This document shows positions 23,417-35,005 of a DNA stretch of 64,000 nucleotides, piece by piece (the first letter of the stretch is position 1; the number at the start of each line of letters is the position of its first letter). A program made the translations under genes and the position numbers. The notes below the pieces were generated by a model. That model was not told the DNA's origin, made no database searches, and was given only the letters and a program-made list of their open reading frames with translations. The DNA is from Symsagittifera roscoffensis (Eukaryota > Xenacoelomorpha > Acoela > Convolutidae), in contig NC_087064.1 of NCBI RefSeq assembly GCF_963678635.1, forward strand, positions 1,705,688-1,769,687, in the 5' to 3' direction.

Positions 23417-24120
23417 TCATGTAATGGAGCCATTTCGACCCAAGGGCATTGCAAATGATGACAACAGTTGCTATCTCAATTCTGTTCTTCAGCTTTTGTT
23501 GTCAAGCGCTTGCATCAGAGATCGGCTCAGTAGACTTACTGAATTTGACCATGGTGGCGTGTTAATTTCAACTGTGAAAGAGATATTTTGTCAAATGCTG
23601 TCCACAGAAAACTTTTCATCAATGCGTCTACTTCCAAAGTTAAAATTCGCCAGCATCTTGATTTGAATTACAGCTTCTCATATACCTATGGACATCAGCA
23701 CGATGCTTCCGAGGTACTACTGTCAATTATCAATGCATTTAAATCTGAGGGCCAATGGAATTTCTTTGAAATATCGTATTCAGATAATTTCACGTGTTGT
23801 CTGTGTAATGTGTCATGGAGAAGACCTGAAACTACTTCTGCGTTAGTTTTAAGTCCTCCACGCAATGGTCAACTTCTGCAGGAGCTTGTGGTCAATCACT
23901 TCGCCAACCAAGCCGTTAATGTAGCATGTCCAAATTCCACGTGTATCTCAGAAAGGGCAAAACAACTAAAGAACCAACCCATATTGCAAATACTGTTATT
24001 TTGCTGATTGCGCGTTACATGTTTGTCGCTGGCCGATTGAAACGACAGGAGGCGTTTTGCTACACATACAAACACAATCTTTTGTATTTTATTATAGCTA
24101 TAGAAATTGATCTACAATGC
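23417..24120 (+). pseudogene. Ubiquitin-specific protease (C19) fragment, frameshifted
   Basis: After an acceptor-like CTATTTTCAG (ends 23416) the frame reads FRPKGIANDDNSCYLNSVLQ, the USP Cys box (G-N-x-CYLNS, catalytic Cys present). A one-base shift near 23636 moves to a second frame with YTYGHQHDASEVLLSII, the Q-QDA-E-L helix. CCLC and VACPNSTC follow: the two Cys pairs of the USP zinc finger. ILQILLF then stands in for the LPKILxIQLKRF strand. Another frame change or stop follows and the His box is missing. By family it would remove ubiquitin from proteins. It ends at a donor-like GTAAGTACG (24121) where a minisatellite starts. Either a decayed gene copy or a captured fragment; two lesions argue against a working gene. 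Confidence 0.7.
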
Positions 24121-25015
24121 GTAAGTACGACATTTAGTTCTACGATTGTTATTTCAGGTCCTTTGTCAATATTTCAGGCTCTTTGTCAATATAGCAAAAT
24201 TTTGGTGTATATATGTGTTAGTAATATTTTTATCTCTACAACGTTTATTCAGGCACTTTGTCGATATAGCAAAATATTGGTGTATACATGTGTTAGTACG
24301 ATTTTAGCTCTAGAATTGTTATTTCAGGCTCTTCGTCAATATAGCAATATTTTAGCGTATACATGTGTTAGTACCATTTTTAGTTCTCGAACTGTTATTT
24401 TATGATCTATGTCAAAATATCAAAATTTTAGTGTATACATGTGTTATTACGATTTTTAGTTCTCGAACTGTTATTTCATGATCTTTGTCAATATATCAAA
24501 ATTTTATTGTATACATGTGTTAGTACCATTTTTAGTTCTCGAACTGTTATTCCATGATCTTTGTCAATAAAGCAAAATTTTGGTGTATACATGTGTTAGT
24601 ACGATTTTTAGCTCTAGAACTGTTATTCCATGATCTTTGTCAATATAGCAAAAATTTGACGTATACATGTGTTAGTACGATTTTTAGCTCTCGAACTGTT
24701 ATTTCATGATCTTTGCCAATATAGAAAAATTTTGGTGTATACATGTGTTCGTACGATTTTTAGCTGACGAACTGTTATTTCAGGCTCTTTGTCAATATAG
24801 TAAAATTTTGGTGTATACATGTGTTAGTACGATTTTTAGTTCTAGAAGTGTTATTTTATGATCTTCGTTGATATATCAAAAATTTAACCTATACATGTGT
24901 TAGTACGATTTTTAGTTCTAGAACTGTTATTTCAGGCTCTTTCTCGATATAGCAAAATTTTGGTGTATACATGTAATAGTACGATTTTTTGTTCTAGAAG
25001 TGTTATTCAATTATT
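24121..25015 (+). repeat. Minisatellite, unit about 76 bp
   Basis: Roughly a dozen head-to-tail copies share, in order: GTACGATTTTTAG, CTCTAGAACTGTTATTTCAG, GCTCTTTGTCAATATAGCAA, AATTTTGGTGTATACATG, TGTTA. Copies differ by scattered substitutions (for example CAGGCT versus CATGAT). It begins exactly where the USP fragment's donor-like GTAAGTACG lies. Long open frames across it are compositional. Confidence 0.9.
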
Positions 25016-25079
25016 AGTTGTTCAAGTTGTTTGGTTTTTGCTTCAGTTTCTATGCCTTCGGTGTATTGCGCGTAGCGCC

Positions 25080-27600
25080 TATGTTAATAGATTAAAAATT
25101 TATGGCTTTAAAAGCTTGCTCAGAAAAACTTGAACTTTTCGTGAACCAATTCAGTCTATGAAAAAACTTGAAATAATTCAAAGTTTCATAGCTTTGAAGC
25201 TTGCTTAGAAAAACTGAAAACTTGAGTTTTCAGTTTTTCAAAGCGTCATAGTTTGAATAGCTTGCTTAAAAACACTTAAACTTTTCCGAACCGATTCAGT
25301 CTATGAAATAACGTTTTCAGTTTTTCAAAGTTTCATAGCTTGACTAGCTTCAAACAACTTAAGCTTTTTGCGAAACGATTCAGTCCATGAAAAATTTGTA
25401 ATAATTTGGTAAGGTTTCAGTGTGATGGTAAGAAAAACGTGGAAATGTCTATTTTTTCGCAAAAATTTCGGCGCGCGTTACCTAATGGGTAAATATTTTT
25501 GGTGTAATACGTGGGAATAGATATTCCAGTGTATTCAGATTGGTCATAGTTTCAGATGGTAAGATGGTAAATTTCAGAAAAACATCCGAAATTTTTGGTG
25601 CTCGATTTTGCCGATACTTGCGTTTCTTAGCTAACTTCTACGATTTGTGATATGTAAGGACTTTCTTGTCGTACAAAATTTTGGTATGGTAAGTTTCAGA
25701 AGGTAAGTTTCAGAAAATGTTTTGAAAAATTTTCAAGTTTTACTTGCAAATACATTTTTAACTTGAAAAAACATTTTTATATTAAAAAATCGAAAAAAAA
25801 AATTTGGATGGTAAGTTTCAGATGGTAAATTTCCACAAAAATTAAGTTTCGATTTAGAGTATGGGATCATAAACTAATATATCACAGAATATTTTTTTTC
25901 TCGAAAGAATCTTTCAAATTCTTATTTCATCTTATTTATATTCCCTCAGGTTAAATCAGAGTTTAATAGCTTTAAAAACTTGCTTAGAAAAACCTGAAAC
26001 TTTTGCGCACTGATTCAATCTATGAAATAACTTGAAATAATTCAAAGTTTCATAGCTTGTAAAACTTGAATATTTCTCGAACCGATTCAGCCCATGACAT
26101 AACATGAAATGATTCAAATCTTCATAGCTTTAAAAGCTTGCTTAGGAAAACGTTAACTTTTCGCGAGCCGATTCAATCTATGAAATAACATGAAATAATT
26201 CATAGTTTTTAAAGCTTGCTTAGAAAAACTTAAATTTTTCGCGGACCGATTCAGTCTATGAAAGAAATTGAAATAATTCAAAGCATCATAGCTTTAAAAG
26301 CTTGCCCAGAAAACCTTTACTTTTCGCGAATCAATTTAGTCCGCAAAAATAACTTTGATTCGGTTTATGAAATAACTTGAAAAGAATTTAAAATTTCTGC
26401 TTGCATAGAAAAATAAAAGCTTTTCGCGAACCGATTCAGTCTACGAAATAACTCAAATGTTATTAGCTTGATAAGCTTGCTTAGAAAAATGTGAATCCTT
26501 TGGCGTACTGATTCAGTTTATGAAATACCTTGAAGTATTTCAAAGTTGCATAGCTCTATTAGCTTGCCTAGAAAAACTTGTCGCAAATCGAGTCAATCTT
26601 TGAATTAACTCGGAGGTTTTTCAAAGTTTCGTAGTTTTCAAAGTGTCGAATAGCTTCAAAGTTTCGACAAGGTTGCTTAAACGAATTTTCGTAAACCGAT
26701 TTGTTTCATTAAATATCTTGAATTATGTCAAAGTTTCATAGCTTGAACTGCTTTTTTTGGAAAACTTTAATTTTTGGCGAAAAAAAATCGGTCTAAGAAG
26801 TAGCTTAGATTTTTTCGAAGTTCTTCGCTCCATGAGCTCGCGCAAAAAAAACTAAGAACAACCTGGAAATCACTTGAGAGGCTTCAACAAAAACAGTTTG
26901 TCATCCGGTTCACTTTTTTAACTAACTTGAATTTTTGAAAAATTCATAGCTTAAACAGCTTGCTTAGAAAAATATAATTTTTTTGCCAACTTTTCAATCT
27001 ATGAAATAACTGGAAATAAGTCAGGGTGTCATAGCTCAATAGTTTGCTTCGAAAAACTTATCCTTTTCCTGAACCAAATCAGTCACTGCGAGAACTTGGG
27101 AATGTTTAAATGTTTAAATAGCTTGCATAGAAAAAGCTCGCTCTGTCAAGTAACTTGAAGTATTTTATTCCATAGCTTGAATAGCTTACCAAGAAAACTT
27201 TAACGTTTTGCCGACTGATTCGCTCTATGTAACAAAATGAATTTTTTAAAAAGTTTACTTGCTTTAATAGCTTGCCTAGAAAACTTTACTTTTTTTGCGA
27301 ATAGTTTAGCTCTATGAAACAACTTGAAATATTTCAATGTTTTGTCGTTTGAATAGCTTCCATATAAAAACCTTAAGTTGCGCCATCCGATTTGCTCAGA
27401 AATATTTTGAAATCTTTCAAAGTTTTACAGCTTGAATAGCTTGCTTAGAAAACTTCGATTTTTCGAGAACCGATTCGATCATTGAAGCTCAAAATTTTTC
27501 CAACTGATTTACCATATGACTTGAAATTGTTCAAAGTTTCTTTGCTTTGATAGTTTGATCAGAACAACTAATTTTTTGCGAGCCAATTGATTATTGGAGG
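25080..27600. repeat. Degenerate satellite S1, main block
   Basis: Many imperfect units of roughly 85-100 bp contain AGCTTGCTTAGAAAAACTT, TTTTCGCGAACCGATTCAGT, CTATGAAATAACTTGAAATA and ATTCAAAGTTTCATAGCTT. Divergence rises toward the right end. A separate block at about 25400-25860 is built from GATGGTAAGTTTCAGA-like motifs instead. The same S1 motif occurs at 21.95-22.3 kb, so the USP fragment, TTTA tract and minisatellite are flanked by S1 on both sides. Confidence 0.85.
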
Positions 27601-30600
27601 TGGGCTTGCTATTTTCATCTAATTAGCAAATATCTCGTTTTATATACTGTTGCTTCTTTCACATTACTGAAAAAGAGTGGAAGGAACTATTTAAGTAAGT
27701 TATTACTGAAAATTATCTATTGATTTTAGTTCGCTGGATTGAAAGAACTTCCCTGGCAAGTGACACGCTTCCTGTAAAGGGCCAGTGTTTGAGAAAGGCG
27801 GTCTTTCCAGTAATGATATCGACACAATTTGGAACGTTCCAGCCAAGAAAATCTCTGGTTTTTTTCTCGCACTATTGTTTTGACTTTTTGCTTACTGCGA
27901 AGCTTATGTCTGTCCTCAAAACACTTTTGAAAAAACAAAAAAAAACGAAAATGCAGGCAAAAAAAAAACAAAGCAGACCAATGATTGCATTGACTTGGAA
28001 AGCGATTTAAGAAAACATTTTGAATGGTCGGTCAAAATTAGATTCCATAAAGTGGTACCAGCAGGGTACCTTTGTGTTTTTTGAAGTGTCGGCGCCCGCC
28101 CATCGCGCTTCTCCGTTTGACAAAAAATGTTTTTCATAAAATTCCCTCGGAGTTTTTCGTACATTCCATACACACTTTTAAATACGAAAACAAAGTAAGA
28201 AAAACGGCATGATGAGGTTTTTTCATGGAGAAAAACTGGCTCCGAATCAGTTACGCTACTAAAAACAATTAATTTCCTACAAATGGAGGTGAAAAGTCCG
28301 CTGCAGTTTTTTAGACGATGGTAATTAATGCCTTAGTTTTAAATAGACGAAGCGAAGTGCCTGGTACCGATGAGAATGAATCTTTCAGCTTTCCACTGTA
28401 TGTCGGAATGCAAATGATTTTAAAAAATTTATTATATTGTCAAAGGAATTGCATCATTTAATAGACAAAAATAATAATTTTGCATATAACATAAAAAAAA
28501 GATTTAGCGACGGGTTTTTTTTGTGGCTGTTAACCGTTGCGACAGACAAATGTGTTCAACCGGGTACAAGACTTTTTCCCGTAAACAACTTTGGTCACAG
28601 GAATACCGAAATTGGTTGTCAGCTCCATCTCTACTTCGTCATATTTTATGTTATAACTCTATCTCGTCATATTTTCGAGATATGATTTTTCATGATTTTT
28701 TCAAATTCTCAGCACTTTAGTTGGGTACTGTCAGAATGTTCTCAGGATTTACAAATCTTGAATCTAAAAGCGACGACTGCTCAAATGGTTTTAGTTTTCG
28801 AGATGTGACATTTTTAACAGTTTTTCAAAGAACCTAGTTGTAAAAAACCTCACAAAGTTTGAAGTTCTCATCTCTGTAGTGAGGCTCAGTCAGGGTACCC
28901 AGGGGTTGCAAACCTTGCCTCCAAATTTTACTCCTCGATTGCCTCTAATTACCTAGAAATGACGAATTTGATGACTTTTTAAAAAAAATTCTGAAAACTT
29001 AGATTCAATTAACTTAACAAAATTCGAAATTTTCAACACTCCGCTAGGGTGCTGCCAAGGTTCTCTCAGGAGGCTGATATCTAGACTCAAAGTATTTGAT
29101 ATGTGTACGGGCTAATGATGTTAAAAAACTAAGTTAATCAAAAATTTCATTCATGATTAGAGGGGTTTTGCAAATGAAATCGTTTCAAAAAATAATTTTT
29201 GAATATGGAGAGTGCAGTTGTATACTGACGACCATATGAAGGTTTTAATTCTGCGTAAAAATACGAAGATCTGAAACTCTGATCTTTTACCATTTCAGTT
29301 TAAAAACCGCGTCTAAACTGAAATTAAATTTGAGTTTTTGAAATAAAATCTTTGTTGGATGCCCCCGTCTATTGTTACGGTTGCATTCAAGTTGTTGATT
29401 TTTCTTATATTTTATAATGAAGCAATTTTCACGTTCATTCATCTTTTTGAAGGGCCTGAGGTGCGTTTTACGCTAATTTTATTTTTCTTATGCTATCCGT
29501 GGGTCTGGTCAACAGTTGTCGGCTTTGTTAAGGCTTCGTTAATCTTGTTTCGATGCTTATCAAATTTTATTTTTTTTTTGGAAATGCTTTTCCTAACGGA
29601 ACGTTTTTCAAGACAAAATGATTTTTTGATAGATCATATTTTCTCTTGATTAGTTCATCATGCTTTCTTTGCAAGTGATCCGAAGTGGTGTAAAAAGGCA
29701 AAGAACAGAAAGCTTTATTCTTATCTTAAAAACGCATAAACCAACACTTTATACCGTTTTCTACCAGATTTTCTAATGAAAAAATTTCTATAGAAAGTTT
29801 GGTTTCTGCTTCAGACTGCTGAAAAGGCTCTCAAAATCACGTTGTGTTGCCCCGGCATATGAGAATTAAGCCAGAGTTTTCACCAAACTTTTTGACTGTT
29901 TTTAGGGCGAATTGGACAAAATTTTGATTTTTTTTTCGAATTTAATTATTAGCGGAAAAAGTAAAATTTTTCATTATCGGAAATGTAGACCAAACATTGA
30001 TCAAATAAGACGAATTACAACATTGTATCCGTTGTAACTTAATTTTAAAAGTTTCAAAAATAATTTTTTTCCCCACTAATAGTCAACTAGTGATCAAAGC
30101 GTGCCGGAGGAATACTTTAAACTTTTACTTTAATCTATGTAAAAAATATATGAGAGTTTGTGTATGTATGCGTGTCGGTATGTTTTCTCTGAATGAACTC
30201 TTTCTAGGATAATAATCGCTCGACCGTGAAGTTTTACATGTATTTGCATATGTACAAGACGAGTGCTATGGGCTCTTTGGTTTTTAAGTTTCTTCAACTT
30301 TTTTTTTTAAACGAAGGGTGCAAAATTGGAGTTGCCTGACTTCAATTTTTGTTTTGGAGTTAGTTTTTGAAATCGCGACTACTCGCAACAAAAGACAACT
30401 CAGAATTTGAAGAAAGCGGCAGAATTTGAAAGTTAAATCTTAAGATAGGAAATTTGGTTTAAAGTCGCCGGCAGGCGATAACCGGCTCTAGATTTCGTAT
30501 GAAGTCCTACCATCTGTTCTAAGCTCGCAAAACGTTGGCGCGACTGCGGCGGTGAGTATATTGTGAGTTGTCTTTTAATGCGAGTTGTCTTGCGAGTTAT

Positions 30601-31415
30601 ATTTTGTTGCGAGTTCTTGCATTACGTTATTTTTTGCATACGGTTTAGAACTAAATAAGTGCATTTTTCTGAATTTATATTTCTATCAAATTTTGAATTA
30701 CTGAACCCGTGTAATCAATGTTTCTGACTGACTCTGAACCATGAAATTTGAAATAAAACTTAAACCTTGAGTTAGAAACTTTTTTGACTAGTTTTCTTAT
30801 TCCTCCCCACCTGCATATTTTTACTACTAAAATTGTGTTTCACATTCTCCTATTGTCTTTAAAATTGACATGCCGACTAATTAAGACATGGCAAAAATTT
30901 TAGTTTTCATGCTTACTCTTGTAAACCCACTCATTACACCCTAAAGTTGATGTTCGTGCGTGGTGGGGGGAAAGAAAAAGCCCACTTTTTTCTTAAGCAC
31001 CTAATCATTCTTAAACGTGCAAAATCTTACTCCAATTACTTTTACTACTATACAATTTGGCAGTTTTTTGCTAAACCCACTGTATATCATCGCTTAGATG
31101 GAAAACAGTAACGATGCCCCACGATCTATTCCGATTTGTTTTAGATTTTAGATCACATCACAATCAAAAGTTAAAAACTCAGCGGTAGTTGAATTCTTGC
31201 CTTTTTCAAGGCTCAAACAAAATTTTTGGGATATTGAAGTATAGATATTTAGAAATTTATTCATAAAGTGATGCGTGTCGGTTTGTTGCATTTATGATAG
31301 TTTTATTTGCTGTTGTAATGTAGTTGTTAACTTAAAACTTCAAACTTAATATCAGTATATTGAGCAATTGATTCACATCGGATAAAAAATGGAAGTAAAT
31401 GCTATGCGCCTACTC
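27601..31415. other. No gene recognised; degenerate 160-bp repeat inside
   Basis: No domain-bearing frame is seen; a 96-codon hydrophobic frame at 29359-29649 has no supporting signal. Between about 28640 and 29110 three diverged copies of a unit near 160 bp can be aligned on the blocks at 28705 (TTCTCAGCACTTTAG), 28865 (TTCTCATCTCTGTAGTG) and 29028 (TTTTCAACACTCCGC), each followed by GGGT and a GTTCTCAGG or similar block. Confidence 0.5.
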
Positions 31416-31790
31416 GTAAATGCGCCTGCCCAAATCAGATACGAATTTTCTCGGCTTCAAGAAAAATGCATAACAAACGATGATGGATGATAAGGACATT
31501 TATTTTTTTTGATAATAAATGGTGAAACAATCAGTATACAAAACAATTATCAAAAGTGTAAACTATTATGCTATTGTCAATAAAAACGGTTTCTTTCATT
31601 TTTTAAAAAAAAAAAATGTCCTTATCATCCATCCCCGTTTGTTATGCATTTTTCTTGAAGCCGAGAAAATTCGTATCTGATTTGGGCAGGCGCATTTACA
31701 AAATGAAAGAAACCGTTTTTATTGACAATAGCATAATAGTTTACACTTTTGATAATTGTTTTGTATACTGATTGTTTCACCATTTATTAT
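31416..31790. repeat. Inverted duplication in A-B-A'-B' order
   Basis: Segment A (31416-31510) is the reverse complement of A' (31605-31699), and B (31512-31604) is the reverse complement of B' (31700-31790). The match is close to perfect; the one clear difference in A is CGATGATGG versus CGGGGATGG. The order is A-B-A'-B', not the simple palindrome A-B-B'-A'. It lies directly after the stop of the Ser-Gly repeat exon (which is on the - strand) and includes a run of 12 A. Confidence 0.92.
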
Positions 31791-31820
31791 CAGACTACAA
31801 AAACAGTGGCTAGTTCATTC

Positions 31821-33454
31821 TTAAAACATATTTCCTCCTGAAACAGTCAGCAGTTGTCCTGAGTCAGATCCGTCGACAAGTTGTCCTGACCCAGATCCGT
31901 CAATCGGTTGTCCTGATCCAGAAGGATCAACCAGTTGTCCTGAACCAGATCCGTCGATCAGTTGACCTGAACCAGATCCGTCGACTAGTTGTCCTGAACC
32001 AGATCCGTCGACCAATTGACCTGAACCAGATCCGTCGATCAGTTGTCCTGAACCAGATCCATCGACCAGTTTTCCTGACCCAGATCCGTCGACCAGTTGT
32101 CCTGATCCAGATCCGTCGACCAGTTGACCTGATCCAGAAGCATCGACCAGTTGTCCTGACCCAGATCCATCGACCAGTTGTCCTGACCCAGATCCATCGA
32201 CCAGTTGACCTGATCCAGAAGCATCGACCAGTTTTCCTGACCCAGATCCGTCGACCAGTTGACCTGATCCAGAAGCATCGACCAGTTGTCCTGACCCAGA
32301 TCCATCGACCAGCTGACCTGATCCAGAAGCATCGACCAGTTTTCCTGACCCAGATCCGTCGACCAGTTGACCTGATCCAGAAGCATCGACCAGTTGTCCT
32401 GAACCAGATCCGTCGACCATTTGACCTGAACCAGGTCCATCGACCAGTTGTCCTGAACCAGATCCGTCGACCAATTTTCCTGACCCAGATCCATCGGCCA
32501 GTTGACCTGATCCAGAAGAATCGACCAGTTGTCCTGAACCAGATCCGTCGACCAGTTGACCTGAACCAGAAGCATCGACCAGTTGACCTGAACCAGATCC
32601 ATCGAACAGTTGACCTGAACCAGATCCGTCGACCAGTTGACCTGATCCAGAAGCATCGACCAGTTGTCCTGACCCAGATCCATCGACCAGTTGTCCTGAC
32701 CCAGATCCATCGACCAGTTGACCTGATCCAGGAGCATCGACCAGTTGTCCTGATCCAGAAGCATCGACCAGTTGACCTGAACCAGAAGCATCGACAAGTT
32801 GTCCTGAACCAGATCCGTCGACCAGTTGACCTGAGCCAGAAGCATCGACCAGTTGACCTAAACCAGATGCATCGACCAGTTGATCTGACCCAGATCCGTC
32901 GACCAGTTGTCCTGATCCAGATCCGTCGACCAGTTGACCTGAACCAGATCCATCGACCAGTTGTCCTGAACCAGGTCCGTCGACCAGTTGTCCTGAACCA
33001 GATCCGTCGACCAATTTTCCTGACCCAGATCCATCGGCCAGTTGACCTGATCCAGAAGCATCGACCAGTTGTCCTGAACCAGATCCGTCCACCAGTTGAC
33101 CTGAACCAGAAGCATCGACCAGTTGACCTGAACCAGATCCATCGAACAGTTGACCTGAACCAGATCCGTCGACCAGTTGTCCTGATCCAGAAGCATCAAC
33201 CAGTTGTCCTGAACCAGATCCGTCGACCAGTTGACCTGAACCAGATCCGTCGACCAGTTTAGAGGTGCTAGATCCTTCGGGTTGTCCTGAGCTCAAAGAT
33301 TCAGCTATTTGTCCAGAACCGATGGAATTTTCTGTTCGCTCGTTGTGCTGAACTGTGTCATACCTATAACGGCCCACGTAGACGGAATCGATTGTGTTTG
33401 TGGCGCCGCTGTCAATTCGCTTCCACGATAGATATTCTGCTATGAAGCTTCTTC
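31821..33454 (-). CDS. Last exon: 55 nine-residue Ser-Gly repeats
   Basis: An acceptor (TTTTACAG, just right of 33454) opens an exon that reads, after two bases of a split codon, RSFIAEYLSWKRIDSGATNT then IDSVYVGRYRYDTVQHNE. It then runs through exactly 55 units of nine residues, typically SGSGQLVDG or SGSGQLVDA, and ends SGGNMF-stop. The first three and last units are degenerate. Ser-Gly dipeptides next to Asp are the known xylosylation context for glycosaminoglycan chains (as in serglycin), so a secreted or surface proteoglycan core is a reasonable inference. No signal peptide or upstream exon is identified. The W...VYVGRYRYD segment weakly recalls DM9-type domains. The unit is 27 nt, so other frames are also open. 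Units 7-14 match units 27-34, a 540-bp duplication. Function unproven. Confidence 0.75.
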
Positions 33455-34965
33455 CTGTAAAAGAAACTTCTATATTGAAACTGATTTAACCACTTAAACC
33501 TTCAAAGTTATTTTTTTTTGGTTCTAAAATTCAATAATTTTTCATGTGTGTTGTCGGAAATTTTTTTTTTCTGTAGCTGATTTGTTTTTTAGTTTTAGAT
33601 TGAACACGATTTGCCTAGTAAGATTAGATGTTTTTAACCATTATTTTTAGAATTTCATAAATAATTATATAAATTCAACTTGAAAAAAAAACGTTAATCA
33701 ATCGTATTTGTTTCTAAATTTATCGAGAAATTGGACTCGAAACACACCTTGTATAGGAGTCGAAAACAAGCTAAGTGCTAACAAGAGGAGTAATAAGCAA
33801 TGATTAATCATGATTAGTAATCAGAAAAAGTAGAAAACTTATTTATGAACCGATTTCTGCAAAGAATAAATCATAAACTAATGTAAGAACGAAGAGGACT
33901 TTCGTATCTGAAAAACCTTGTTGTGACGCGTTGTGATGCTTTATTGGTTATGACTTGCACAATTTTCAAAATTCAAATTTAATATTGAATACCTGTGAAC
34001 ATGCAGGGACAATTTTACCTTTTGGTATGACCTGGTATTATCTGTTGGATAAATATTGTGATGTGGTGCCTCGTCTCATAACATGATTTTACTTGAAAGC
34101 TCAGTACTACTTGTCTCAGATTCATTTGCCTGGCTGAAAATTTTAAAAGATTGCCATGTGAACCAGGCATTGTATCATTACTTACTTACCGACTGTGCCA
34201 GAACTTGTTTTGCTCATTTTATTGAACAAAAACATGTATGTAAGCTGTTCTGTAAAAACTGGAACGACAAGAATTCCAACAAATTCCAGTTAAATGTTTT
34301 AAATTTCTAGTTTTCTTACAATATGAGTTTTATTAATCTGATGCTTTTTCGGTTTTGGCGTTTTGACTTTTTTCTTTCATTTCTTTGAAAATTGTTTGAG
34401 TTTTCATAGAAAAAAATAGTTAAATAACCATAAAATACTCGTAACTATACAGGTAACCATAATTTTTAACACGGTAACTTGCCGAGAAAAATTTGAAAGA
34501 AACTTGGGACAAAAAATTCAACTGCCAAGTCAAATTGCTCATGCGTCAATATATCTTCGCAAATCACAACTAAAATGACTTCAAAATAGTATGTCGCTCT
34601 GCGCCATTGACGTTTATTTGAGATTTTGCGCGATATAAAACACCGAATCTGAAGTCCTTTTCGCTAAAATAATTGATAAGATATTTTTTGTTCGACCTTT
34701 TGAGGTAAGTTCGAGGTGTAACTCATAGAGTAATTTCGGATAGGGTACCCCGTCTGCTCGTCACGCTATCTTATTTTCGGCCGGATAGATTCGTGGAACT
34801 TCTTAGTCTAATACCAATCCTAATCTTACTCTTATATCTACTAGTCTCAGGGTGTTTAACTAGTGTCTGCTAGGCTCAATAGATCTAGAGTATACTGGCT
34901 TATTGCGATTGCTAAAGTTCTCTGGGAGGGTTAACTAATTTCTAAGTTAAATTCAAATCTCTCTG
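33455..34965. other. No feature recognised
   Basis: This should include intron sequence upstream of the Ser-Gly exon, but I could not identify a preceding exon. No domain-bearing frame, repeat array or RNA gene is seen. Confidence 0.5.
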
Positions 34966-35005
34966 GTGCTGAAATTACAAGTAATTTCAGCACTTATAAA
35001 AAAGT
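34966..35005 (+). promoter_or_regulatory. Perfect 13-bp palindrome abutting a TATA-like box
   Basis: GTGCTGAAATTAC (34966-34978) and its exact reverse complement (34981-34993) are separated by AA, and TTATAAAAAAG follows at once. This could be the core promoter of a + strand LTR or a hairpin. No linked transcript is identified. Confidence 0.35.

Noticed and set aside
23588-23666. Confident programmed -1 frameshift in the USP frame
   Set aside because: A slip-like heptamer is present, but a second lesion and the missing His box make a pseudogene more likely; kept only as a point to check.
24121-25133. Open frames across the minisatellite as USP C-terminal exons
   Set aside because: Frames follow the repeat unit and lack the USP His box.
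29359-29649. 96-codon hydrophobic frame as a small membrane protein
   Set aside because: AT-rich composition alone gives such frames; no splice signals, conservation or motif visible.
32039-33262. Long alternative open frames on both strands in the Ser-Gly repeat
   Set aside because: The unit is 27 nt, a multiple of three, so any frame without a stop in one unit stays open. Only the Ser-Gly frame has an in-frame upstream exon boundary and non-repeat ends.
31821-33300. CRISPR-like array
   Set aside because: Regular 27-bp units without unique spacers, in a eukaryotic coding exon.
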